From positions 31,775 to 95,774 of the forward strand of contig DFXK01000014.1 in NCBI GenBank assembly GCA_002383165.1: a DNA stretch of 64,000 nucleotides, read 5' to 3'. Made by a program: the position numbers and the translations under genes. Origin of the DNA: Flavobacteriales bacterium UBA4110 (lineage in GTDB: Bacteria > Bacteroidota > Bacteroidia > Flavobacteriales > Weeksellaceae). The notes below the pieces were generated by a model that saw only the letters and a program-made list of their open reading frames with translations, was not told where the DNA came from and searched no databases. How positions within the stretch are numbered: the first letter of the stretch is position 1; the number at the start of each line of letters is the position of its first letter. Of the stretch, positions 17,613 through 24,906 are shown one piece after another.

Positions 17613-18378
17613 ATTCTGTTTCTATAAGAATGATCTCATCTTTGTTTTTGAACTGATAATTCTTATCCACCATTTCCTGAACATTAATGGTTACTTCTAT
17701 CGTTTTATCATTTATTTTTTTGATCCAGTCGTGCTGGCCTTTTATAGATTTGATTTTATTATCGAATAAAAGTTGGTTTTTGAAGTCAATTTGCATCATT
17801 CCAAGCAATGATTCAATCTGTTGCTTATCTTCGGCTTTAGTTTGCTCTCCTGATTTAAAGATATCTTGAATCTCTTTTTCCGAAATTTGTAGTTTACTTG
17901 TGTTGATTGTTAATGTTTTTCCATTCCAGTCATCAAAGGCGGAATTGTTCATCATCGCACCATTTTTTCCCATTAGTTTCCCTGTTGATGCAATCTCATC
18001 CTTAGTAAGTGCTTCTGTTTTAACTGAGAATCCCGAAAATTTATCTTGATTAAAATTTCCCTTAAAGAAAATCTTATTTAGAAGCCTGATCGAATCCGGA
18101 TTGGTCGTTACCTTCCCTTCTTCCTTCTTGAGATCATAAAGAGATTTCCAATCTTTCGGATACTTATCTGTATTCATAAAATCATTATTCTGCTTTAGTG
18201 AATCCGGCAAAAAGCCTTCCATCATTCCCCAAGCTTGAGACATGTCTATGTCTGTTTCAAAACTCATCTTTTTGTCAGGATAATAATGATTGATGGAGGA
18301 AACGGAACATGCATATATTGAAAATAAAGCTAGTAATCCCGCAAGAAGATTCAGCAAATGGAATATGTTTTTTTTCAT
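17611..18378 (-). CDS. Hypothetical lipoprotein
   Basis: A 255-residue protein with a signal peptide and lipobox (SIYAC, Cys about residue 24). The mature part is acidic/basic mixed with no recognised domain. A pattern of conserved-looking stretches (SFETDIDMSQAWGMM, KTLTINTSKLQISEKEI) suggests a beta-rich fold. It lies alone, converging on the DUF6702 gene and followed on its 5' side by the cbb3 oxidase locus. Function not recognised. Confidence 0.75.
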   Translation of the reverse strand: MKKNIFHLLNLLAGLLALFSIYACSVSSINHYYPDKKMSFETDIDMSQAWGMMEGFLPDSLKQNNDFMNTDKYPKDWKSLYDLKKEEGKVTTNPDSIRLLNKIFFKGNFNQDKFSGFSVKTEALTKDEIASTGKLMGKNGAMMNNSAFDDWNGKTLTINTSKLQISEKEIQDIFKSGEQTKAEDKQQIESLLGMMQIDFKNQLLFDNKIKSIKGQHDWIKKINDKTIEVTINVQEMVDKNYQFKNKDEIILIETE

Positions 18379-18445
18379 AGAAGTACTTTTTTGCAGCGTT
18401 AGATAGTTGGCTTCAGAATAATAAATTGATCACAAAATTGTTTAG

Positions 18446-19183
18446 TTAATGGCAATTAGTATGATCCATATGAAATCCTTTTGAACTGTGATTAACTTTC
18501 AAAGATTCTGCTTTTGGCGATACATAAGGAATTCCCAATTCCAGTCCTCTAAGTATGAATAATGCTCCAAGACCAATCATAAAAACCGGAATAATGTTCA
18601 GTATTTTCACCCGTAAAGTTGTCGTGATAAAATTACTCAGGAAAACAACTGCGAACATGAACGGAAAAGTGCCGATGCCAAAAAGAAACATAAATAAAGC
18701 ACTTTGCCAGATTCCGCCAGCAGCAATGGATGCAGTAAGTGCCATATACACCATTCCGCAAGGAAGAAGGCCATTGAGGATTCCCGTGATAAATCGTGAC
18801 TTGTAATCTGGTTTTTGGAGAATCTTACCTAGGTTAATTTTAACTTTAAGGAGGGCTTTTGAGATCCACGGAATTTTTGAAGCGAAGTCTTTACCGCCAA
18901 ATGAAAAAACGGCCATTGTGATCAGTAAAATGCCCACCAATATACTCAGATAACTTTGGAATCCCGCAAATTGAAAACTTTGACCAATGATGCCAAGTAC
19001 AGCTCCCAAAAATGAGTAAGTGAAAATCCTACCGAATTGGTAAGTAAGATTCTGTAGATAGAAATTGGCTTTCTGATTTTTCGTTAGTCCCATTGATATA
19101 GCAATAGGACCACACATTCCGATACAGTGAAATCCTGATGCGAAACCGAGCCCGATTGCTGATATTATGAGAGTTATTTCCAT
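18446..19183 (-). CDS. Sulfite exporter TauE/SafE family membrane protein (cytochrome oxidase biogenesis)
   Basis: A 245-residue protein with six or seven transmembrane helices. The opening GFHCIGMCGPIAISMG and the central GLLPCGMVYMAL are typical of the UreH/SafE-like branch that accompanies cbb3 oxidases. The C-terminus ends in a His/Cys-rich tail (HMDHTNCH) that may bind metal. It overlaps the fixH-like gene by 10 nt, at the downstream end of the cco locus, which suggests a role in copper or heme supply for the oxidase; that role is inferred. Confidence 0.87.
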   Translation of the reverse strand: MEITLIISAIGLGFASGFHCIGMCGPIAISMGLTKNQKANFYLQNLTYQFGRIFTYSFLGAVLGIIGQSFQFAGFQSYLSILVGILLITMAVFSFGGKDFASKIPWISKALLKVKINLGKILQKPDYKSRFITGILNGLLPCGMVYMALTASIAAGGIWQSALFMFLFGIGTFPFMFAVVFLSNFITTTLRVKILNIIPVFMIGLGALFILRGLELGIPYVSPKAESLKVNHSSKGFHMDHTNCH

Positions 19184-19623
19184 AGGATATCGTAATCTAT
19201 CTGATAAGGGATTTTATTTTCGGTCCACTTTAGTTTTAGTGTGTAGGATCCTTTGGTAATTACTTTTTTCGGAATGATAAAGTAGTTCTGAGTAATAGTA
19301 ACTTCTTTAGTTACATCAAGATTAGAATCATCCGTTCTAAACAAAACAAAATTAGCTTTCTTTCCATCTGGTTTAACAGATTCCGGAAAGCTGATTTGTA
19401 TACCGTCAGATGTAACTTTATATATGGGCTGATTCTCCAGTTTTGCTGCGTTTTTTTTCGCATCGATTACTTTTTGATATTCCAGTTCCTCTTCATAATA
19501 GTTGGTGGAAATCATTTCTGAATTTTGTTTTCCCATAGGAAATACAAAAATCAAAAACAGAATGAATATCATGAAACACCCTAAAGCTATGGCCAATCCG
19601 TGTCCCCAATGTAATTTTTTCAT
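19174..19623 (-). CDS. FixH family protein (CcoH)
   Basis: A 149-residue protein with one N-terminal transmembrane helix (about residues 8-28) followed by an extracytoplasmic beta-rich domain, containing the family phrase YYEEELEYQKVIDAKKNA. FixH/CcoH assists maturation and stability of cbb3 oxidase. It lies between ccoG (6 nt) and the SafE-like gene (10-nt overlap). Confidence 0.92.
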   Translation of the reverse strand: MKKLHWGHGLAIALGCFMIFILFLIFVFPMGKQNSEMISTNYYEEELEYQKVIDAKKNAAKLENQPIYKVTSDGIQISFPESVKPDGKKANFVLFRTDDSNLDVTKEVTITQNYFIIPKKVITKGSYTLKLKWTENKIPYQIDYDILWK

Positions 19624-19629
19624 AATTGA

Positions 19630-21081
19630 TTAAAATTGGAATTTGAATGGACCTTCAAAATAAGTAGTGTAAGAATCTAGAAGTTCACCATTCATATCAT
19701 AAACACCCAAAGTAAGATTCTGCTTAGATAGCTTTATCTGACTTTCTGGGAAGCTCACATTGACAGTTCCTTTTATCATTGCATCACGCTTTAATATAAT
19801 TCTGTTGGCAGCACTGGAAGTAATCTCTCCATTTTTAGGCTCAATAATCTTGATAATAACAGTTTTTGTTTCATTTGATTTATTGAGGAAAGTATAGTTA
19901 TAAGTATTGGTTATTTTACCATCTCTAATAAAAAAGCTAGAGCCAGGCTGCTTCAAAAACTTAGCTTCCATCTCACCTCTGTTATAAAGAAGAAACCCTA
20001 AGAATCCAGTAAGTATCGCTAAAACTACTGTATAAGCTTTCATTCTTGTGGTGAATTTGAATTTTGCCTGTTCCTCGATTTCTCTTTCGGAGGCATATCT
20101 TATCAGACCTGTTGGTAACCCAACTTTCACCATTACTTCATCACAAGCATCGATACAAGCGGTACAGTTTACACATTCCATCTGTAAGCCATCGCGGATG
20201 TCAATTCCTGTAGGGCAGACTACAACACATTGTTTACAATCAATACAATCTCCTTTTCCTGCAGCTCTTCTATCTTCGCCCTTTTTCCATTTGGAGCGGT
20301 TTTCTCCACGTTTGTAATCATAAAATACATTGATTGTTTCTTTATCTATCAATACACCTTGCAGACGTCCGTATGGACAAACCATTGTACAAACTTGCTC
20401 TCTAAACCAAGCAAATACGAAGTAAAAGGCCCCAGTGAACAAAATCATTACCAGAAAATTAGTTGGTTTTTCAAATGGACCCTGTTGCATAATATTGAAT
20501 ACTTCTTCATAACCTACAATGTACATAAACATAATATGGGTTATGATGAGAGATATTAACAAGAATGTAAACCATTTAAGCGACCTCTTCCATATTTTTT
20601 CGGAATCCCATGCTTGGTTATCTAGTCTTATCTGTTTGTTTCTGTCACCTTCTATAGCATATTCGATTTTACGAAAAATCATTTCTAAAAAGATGGTCTG
20701 AGGACATATCCACCCACAAAAAATTCTTCCGAAAGCTACCGTGAAAAGAATAATAAAAACAAGAGAAGTGATGGCGCCTAATGCAAGAATAAAGAAATCC
20801 TGAGGATAGAAAGGCTGTCCTAGGATATAAAACTGTCTTTCTATTAGGTTTATTAATAAAACAGGATTTCCATTAATTTTCAAAAACGGTATAGAAAAAT
20901 AAATAATTAGTAATATAATGCTTACTAAAAGCCTATAGTTTGTATATTTTCCTTTAGGTTTTCGCGGATATACCCATTTTCTTTTTCCGGTAGTATCCAT
21001 TGTCCCAACAGAGTCTCTGAATGTTTCAGCTTCTACTACCCAGCTTTCTGCTTCGTTGTATTTTTTTTCTGTTGTACTCAT
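19630..21081 (-). CDS. ccoG: Cytochrome c oxidase accessory protein CcoG
   Basis: A 483-residue membrane ferredoxin-type protein of the NapH/CcoG family, needed for copper delivery to the cbb3 active site. Transmembrane helices flank a cysteine-rich part: an FCGWICPQT motif, an ACTMVCPYGR-like motif (here VCTMVCPYGR), and two 4Fe-4S motifs CIDCKQCVVVCP and CVNCTACIDACD (about residues 257-295). The C-terminal domain is Ig-like (IG_CcoG). A 117-nt gap with a structured element separates it from ccoP. Confidence 0.96.
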   Translation of the reverse strand: MSTTEKKYNEAESWVVEAETFRDSVGTMDTTGKRKWVYPRKPKGKYTNYRLLVSIILLIIYFSIPFLKINGNPVLLINLIERQFYILGQPFYPQDFFILALGAITSLVFIILFTVAFGRIFCGWICPQTIFLEMIFRKIEYAIEGDRNKQIRLDNQAWDSEKIWKRSLKWFTFLLISLIITHIMFMYIVGYEEVFNIMQQGPFEKPTNFLVMILFTGAFYFVFAWFREQVCTMVCPYGRLQGVLIDKETINVFYDYKRGENRSKWKKGEDRRAAGKGDCIDCKQCVVVCPTGIDIRDGLQMECVNCTACIDACDEVMVKVGLPTGLIRYASEREIEEQAKFKFTTRMKAYTVVLAILTGFLGFLLYNRGEMEAKFLKQPGSSFFIRDGKITNTYNYTFLNKSNETKTVIIKIIEPKNGEITSSAANRIILKRDAMIKGTVNVSFPESQIKLSKQNLTLGVYDMNGELLDSYTTYFEGPFKFQF

Positions 21082-21098
21082 TTTTAATTTTATTAGAT

Positions 21099-21190
21099 AA
21101 AAAAAGAGATTGTCGTGAAAATTGAATGTTTATCGGTTCAATTTTCAAATATTATTCCAGAGGAACAATATCTTTGACAATCTCTTTTTT
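21099..21190 (-). other. Three-way-junction RNA structure between ccoP and ccoG
   Basis: The outer stem AAGAGATTGTC/GACAATCTCTT (21104-21114 with 21176-21186, extended by A/T-runs) encloses two complete hairpins: TGAAAATTGAA/TTCAATTTTCA (21116-21126, 21137-21147) and ATATTATTCC/GGAACAATAT (21149-21158, 21162-21171). The only imperfect pair (A21154-C21166) becomes a U-G wobble in the minus-strand transcript, so the fold is fully paired as RNA in the direction of the operon. It may be a terminator with a branched loop, or a processing or stability element setting ccoP/ccoG ratios. Confidence 0.65.
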
Positions 21191-21198
21191 AAATTATT

Positions 21199-22083
21199 TT
21201 AGTTAGATTTTTCCCAGTTCGCTTCAGTTCCCTGAGGAGCGGCTCCACCTTGGGCAGGTGTGATTGGAGCTTGTTCCTGATTGATATGATATACATAAGC
21301 CGCAACTTTTTCTATATCATTTCCGGTCAGAATACCGTTTTTACCCCAAGCCTGCATTGTAGGGTTATTCTTACTACCGTTTTCTACCATATAGAAAACA
21401 TTTTTATATAAAGTTTTTTCAGGCTGGTTAATCCAGAAACCATCCGTTAAGTTTGGACCAATTCCTCCTTTTCCGCCATCTCCATGGCAAGTAACACAGT
21501 TGGTCTGGAAAATTACCTTTCCTTCTTCTACATTATCTTCGGAGAATTTTGCAGTTTCTATCGTAGCTTGTGGTACAGTTTTCATATAATCTTCCACAGC
21601 AGCAATTTGCTCTTTGTATTCCTGATCATACTCTTTGTAAGGATTTGCAAAATCCGTCAAAAAGTATGAAGCGATATATAAAACACAATAGGCAACACCA
21701 AAGTAGAAAAGACCTAACCACCATTTAGGAAGCTGATTGTCTAGCTCCATAATTCCATCAAATCCGTGGTCAATAAGAATGTCTTTTTCTTCCTTCTCAG
21801 ACTGGCTTTTGAATGCGCCATTCCACAAGTACTGGAAGTAAGGGGTTTTAGTTTCTAAAAGATAAGATGCTTTTTCCTCATCTGTAAGCTTCTTAAACTT
21901 TTCATTTTCGATCAGATCACCAATAGCTGTTTGGATGAATACAACAATGATGCTGATAACAACAGTTCCCAGAAAATATTTAGATGTCAAGAAATCTGAT
22001 GTCTGTGAAAACATATAAAACACAACAAGCAATAATCCTAAAACGATTAGAATATTAATATAAACAGGTGTTCTTCTTTTCAT
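21199..22083 (-). CDS. ccoP: cbb3-type cytochrome c oxidase subunit III (CcoP), single heme c
   Basis: A 294-residue c-type cytochrome subunit. Two N-terminal helices (about 8-50) are followed by a CcoP N-terminal domain (LPKWWLGLFYFGVAYCVLYI, about 119-140) and one cytochrome c domain with CVTCH (about residues 199-203) and a distal Met in NPTMQAWG. Proteobacterial CcoP carries two CxxCH sites; only one is present here. It passes electrons to CcoO in the cytoplasmic membrane. It lies 17 nt after ccoQ. Confidence 0.95.
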   Translation of the reverse strand: MKRRTPVYINILIVLGLLLVVFYMFSQTSDFLTSKYFLGTVVISIIVVFIQTAIGDLIENEKFKKLTDEEKASYLLETKTPYFQYLWNGAFKSQSEKEEKDILIDHGFDGIMELDNQLPKWWLGLFYFGVAYCVLYIASYFLTDFANPYKEYDQEYKEQIAAVEDYMKTVPQATIETAKFSEDNVEEGKVIFQTNCVTCHGDGGKGGIGPNLTDGFWINQPEKTLYKNVFYMVENGSKNNPTMQAWGKNGILTGNDIEKVAAYVYHINQEQAPITPAQGGAAPQGTEANWEKSN

Positions 22084-22100
22084 GATTAATTATATTTAAA

Positions 22101-22295
22101 CTACAAAGTCTGATTTTCGTCTTCGTCTTTTTCCAAAGGTGCATTTTCTTCCTCGCTGTAATATTTTTTTGGTCTGTTAATTACAATATAAACTACAACC
22201 AAAAAGAACAATATGAAGATGATCATTGCTAAAGTTTGGAAAAAGCCAGCGTTTTCCACGTTGGAGACGATATCTTTGAAACTTTGCGGAATCAT
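22101..22295 (-). CDS. ccoQ: cbb3-type cytochrome oxidase subunit 3 (CcoQ)
   Basis: A 64-residue single-helix protein (transmembrane part about residues 18-40), with RPKKYYSEEE just after the helix and an acidic tail, as usual for CcoQ/FixQ. It stabilises the oxidase complex. Position between ccoNO (11 nt) and ccoP supports the call. Confidence 0.92.
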   Translation of the reverse strand: MIPQSFKDIVSNVENAGFFQTLAMIIFILFFLVVVYIVINRPKKYYSEEENAPLEKDEDENQTL

Positions 22296-22306
22296 TTTTT
22301 TAAATT

Positions 22307-24592
22307 TTAATTACTAGCCGTTTTTACTTCAGTTGTTTTGATATCGGTACCAAGTCTTTGAAGATACGATATCAATGCTACAATCTCTCTCTTCTCAAGA
22401 GGTACAAATTGTTCGCCAGCTTTTGTTTTGTTCGCTTTTGTTTCATCAAAAGATTTTTTAACATCGCTCGCTTCAGAAAATACATTCTTCACAATTTTAT
22501 TAGCCTGATTATTCATCCAAGAATCCAGAGTGTCAATCTGAGCTTTTGTATATGGAACTTCAAATGAGTTTTTCATTAGCTCCAATTTAGCTTTAGTTTT
22601 ACTCCTGTCCAGTGTGTTTTCAATCAACCAAGGATATCTTGGCATAATTGAGCCTGCGGAAGTTGATCTTGGATTATACATATGCTTAAAGTGCCAAGAA
22701 TCTGGTCTTGCACCCCCTTCTCTATGAAGGTCTGGTCCTGTTCTCTTAGAACCCCAAAGGAAAGGTCTATCGTAGATAAACTCACCTGCTTTGGAATATT
22801 GACCGTTTTTACCGTTGAATCTTACTACTTCATCACGGAATGGGCGTATCATCTGCGAGTGACATGCATTACATCCTTCTCTGATGTAAATGTCTCTTCC
22901 TTCTAATTCCAGAGGAGAATAAGGTTTTACAGATGATATTGTCGGAACATTATCTTTTACAAATACAGTCGGTAGGATTTCCAGCGCGCCACCAATTGCT
23001 AATACTACGAAAGATAATATAGAAAGATAAAGCGGTGTTCTTTCAAGCCAAAGATGGAATGTCTCGCCTTCTTTTCTTCCTTTTTTAACGTTGGCTAAAG
23101 CAGGTGCTTCAACTGGTAACTCTTTTTGGAAAGAACCTTTTCTTGCTGTCGCAACAAGGTTTACAACCATTATACAAGCTCCAGCGAAGTATAATAGCCC
23201 ACCAACAAATCTCATTTTGAAATATGGTAAAATAGCTGTTACTGTATCTAGCCAGTTTTTATAAACCAAAGTTCCATCTGGATTGAACTGCTTCCACATC
23301 AAACCTTGAGTAAAGCCAGAGATATATAAAGGAACGGCATAGAAAATAATACCCAGTGTTCCTAACCAGAAATGCCAGTTTGCAGCCTTCACAGACCATA
23401 GTTTCGTTCTCCATAAAATTGGCACAAGGTAGTATAGTACACCAAAAGCCATAAAACCATTCCATCCCAGCGCACCTACGTGTACGTGACCAATTACCCA
23501 GTCTGTAAAGTGACCAACTTTATTAACGGTTTTAGTAGCTAAAAGTGGACCTTCAAAAGTCGCCATACCGTAACAAGTTACAGCAACTACAAAGAATTTT
23601 AGTACAGGATTTTCTCTTACTTTATCCCAAGCACCTCTCAGTGTTAATAGTCCGTTAAGCATACCTCCCCAAGATGGAGCAATCAGCATGATGGAGAATC
23701 CTGTTCCCAATGCTTGAGCCCAAGCGGGTAATGCTGTATATTGCAAGTGGTGAGGGCCAGCCCAGATATATACAAATATGAGTGACCAGAAGTGTATAAT
23801 AGAAAGTTTATAAGAGAATACAGGTCGGTCTGCTGCTTTCGGTACGAAGTAGTACATCATACCTAATACTGGTGTTGTAAGGAAAAATGCTACGGCATTG
23901 TGGCCATACCACCATTGTACTAATGCATCTTTTACACCAGCATATGCAGAATAAGACTTCCATCCTGTAAAAGATAAAGGAACTTCCAGATTATTAAAAA
24001 TATGAAGCATTGCAACCGCAACCCAGGTTCCAATATAGAACCAGATCGCTACATAAAGATGTCGAACTCTTCGTACTGCAATCGTCGCAAACATATTGAT
24101 CCCGAAAATAACCCACACTAAAGTGATAAGGATATCAATCGGCCATTCATGTTCTGCGTATTCTTTTGAAGTATTGATACCCATAAAGAAAGTGATTACA
24201 ACAGACACCAGCATTAGTTGCCATCCCCAGAAGTGAATCCAGGATAAAGTGTCGCTCCACATTCTTGTCTTGAGTAATCTTTGGATTGAGTAATAAAATC
24301 CGCAGAAAAAGCTGTTACCCACAAATGCGAAAATTACCGCACTCGTATGCAGCATCCTAATACGTCCAAAACCAAATGCTCCTTGTGAATTGACAAGACC
24401 TTGAAGTCCTTCGCTTCGCAAAGTTCTGATCGTTGGATCATCTGTACCGAGGAAAAATTCTGGTAATTCAGGGTAAAATAGTAACAACGCGGCGGTAAGT
24501 CCTAATAAAAAACCTACTAAACCGAAAACAACCGTCGCTATCAGAAAGGCGCGGACTATCCCGTTGTCGTAACTAAATTTTTGTGTTTCCAT
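22307..24592 (-). CDS. ccoN: Fused cbb3 cytochrome c oxidase subunits I and II (CcoN-CcoO)
   Basis: A 761-residue fusion. The N-terminal part (about 1-480) is the 12-helix catalytic CcoN with the heme/copper histidine region around WWYGHNAVAFFLTTP and GPHHLQYTA; the C-terminal part (about 525-761) is the membrane-anchored monoheme cytochrome CcoO with CNACH in IREGCNACHSQMIRPF (about residues 573-588). It reduces O2 to water with high affinity and pumps protons. The fusion is the usual form in Bacteroidota, replacing separate ccoN and ccoO. It lies 14 nt downstream of ccoS. Confidence 0.96.
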   Translation of the reverse strand: METQKFSYDNGIVRAFLIATVVFGLVGFLLGLTAALLLFYPELPEFFLGTDDPTIRTLRSEGLQGLVNSQGAFGFGRIRMLHTSAVIFAFVGNSFFCGFYYSIQRLLKTRMWSDTLSWIHFWGWQLMLVSVVITFFMGINTSKEYAEHEWPIDILITLVWVIFGINMFATIAVRRVRHLYVAIWFYIGTWVAVAMLHIFNNLEVPLSFTGWKSYSAYAGVKDALVQWWYGHNAVAFFLTTPVLGMMYYFVPKAADRPVFSYKLSIIHFWSLIFVYIWAGPHHLQYTALPAWAQALGTGFSIMLIAPSWGGMLNGLLTLRGAWDKVRENPVLKFFVVAVTCYGMATFEGPLLATKTVNKVGHFTDWVIGHVHVGALGWNGFMAFGVLYYLVPILWRTKLWSVKAANWHFWLGTLGIIFYAVPLYISGFTQGLMWKQFNPDGTLVYKNWLDTVTAILPYFKMRFVGGLLYFAGACIMVVNLVATARKGSFQKELPVEAPALANVKKGRKEGETFHLWLERTPLYLSILSFVVLAIGGALEILPTVFVKDNVPTISSVKPYSPLELEGRDIYIREGCNACHSQMIRPFRDEVVRFNGKNGQYSKAGEFIYDRPFLWGSKRTGPDLHREGGARPDSWHFKHMYNPRSTSAGSIMPRYPWLIENTLDRSKTKAKLELMKNSFEVPYTKAQIDTLDSWMNNQANKIVKNVFSEASDVKKSFDETKANKTKAGEQFVPLEKREIVALISYLQRLGTDIKTTEVKTASN

Positions 24593-24606
24593 ATTTAAAA
24601 TAGCAA

Positions 24607-24798
24607 TTATTCTTTTCTGTATTCTTTCGGATTTTCCGTATGTTTTTCTTCTGCTTGTTTCTCGTCATCAAATAATATTCTGACGGCTGGTGATTCATCG
24701 TCCTCAAACTGACCCTTTCTTGCTCCAATTATAAATATAATCAGAAAGATGACAGCTAACGAAACACTGCAGATAATCATCAAATATAGAATCTCCAT
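24607..24798 (-). CDS. ccoS: cbb3-type cytochrome oxidase assembly protein CcoS
   Basis: A 63-residue protein with one transmembrane helix (about residues 3-25) and the family phrase GARKGQFEDDESPAVRILFDD. CcoS is needed to insert heme and copper into CcoN. It is the first gene of the ccoS-NO-Q-P transcription unit. Confidence 0.94.
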   Translation of the reverse strand: MEILYLMIICSVSLAVIFLIIFIIGARKGQFEDDESPAVRILFDDEKQAEEKHTENPKEYRKE

Positions 24799-24829
24799 TA
24801 CAGCTACAAATTTACAATAAAACAGTTCC

Positions 24830-24837
24830 CAAATTTA
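24830..24837 (-). promoter_or_regulatory. -7 element of the ccoS-ccoNO-ccoQ-ccoP operon
   Basis: Perfect TAAATTTG on the minus strand, 31 nt before the ccoS ATG. There is no TTG at the -33 distance; a dyad (24848-24861) lies there instead, which suggests activator dependence. Confidence 0.6.
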
Positions 24838-24847
24838 GTTAAAATTG

Positions 24848-24861
24848 CTGACTTTGGTCAG
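24848..24861. promoter_or_regulatory. FNR-spaced palindrome CTGAC-N4-GTCAG
   Basis: A perfect 5-4-5 inverted repeat with the same spacing as FNR boxes (TTGAT-N4-ATCAA). It sits 11-24 nt upstream of the -7 element and so overlaps the -33 region of the ccoS promoter. A Crp/Fnr family gene is encoded 2.5 kb away at the edge of the same locus, so this is a candidate operator for it. Confidence 0.45.
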
Positions 24862-24906
24862 AAGGGAGTATTTTAGGATAATTTATAATGACTCTAAATA
24901 AATTTA

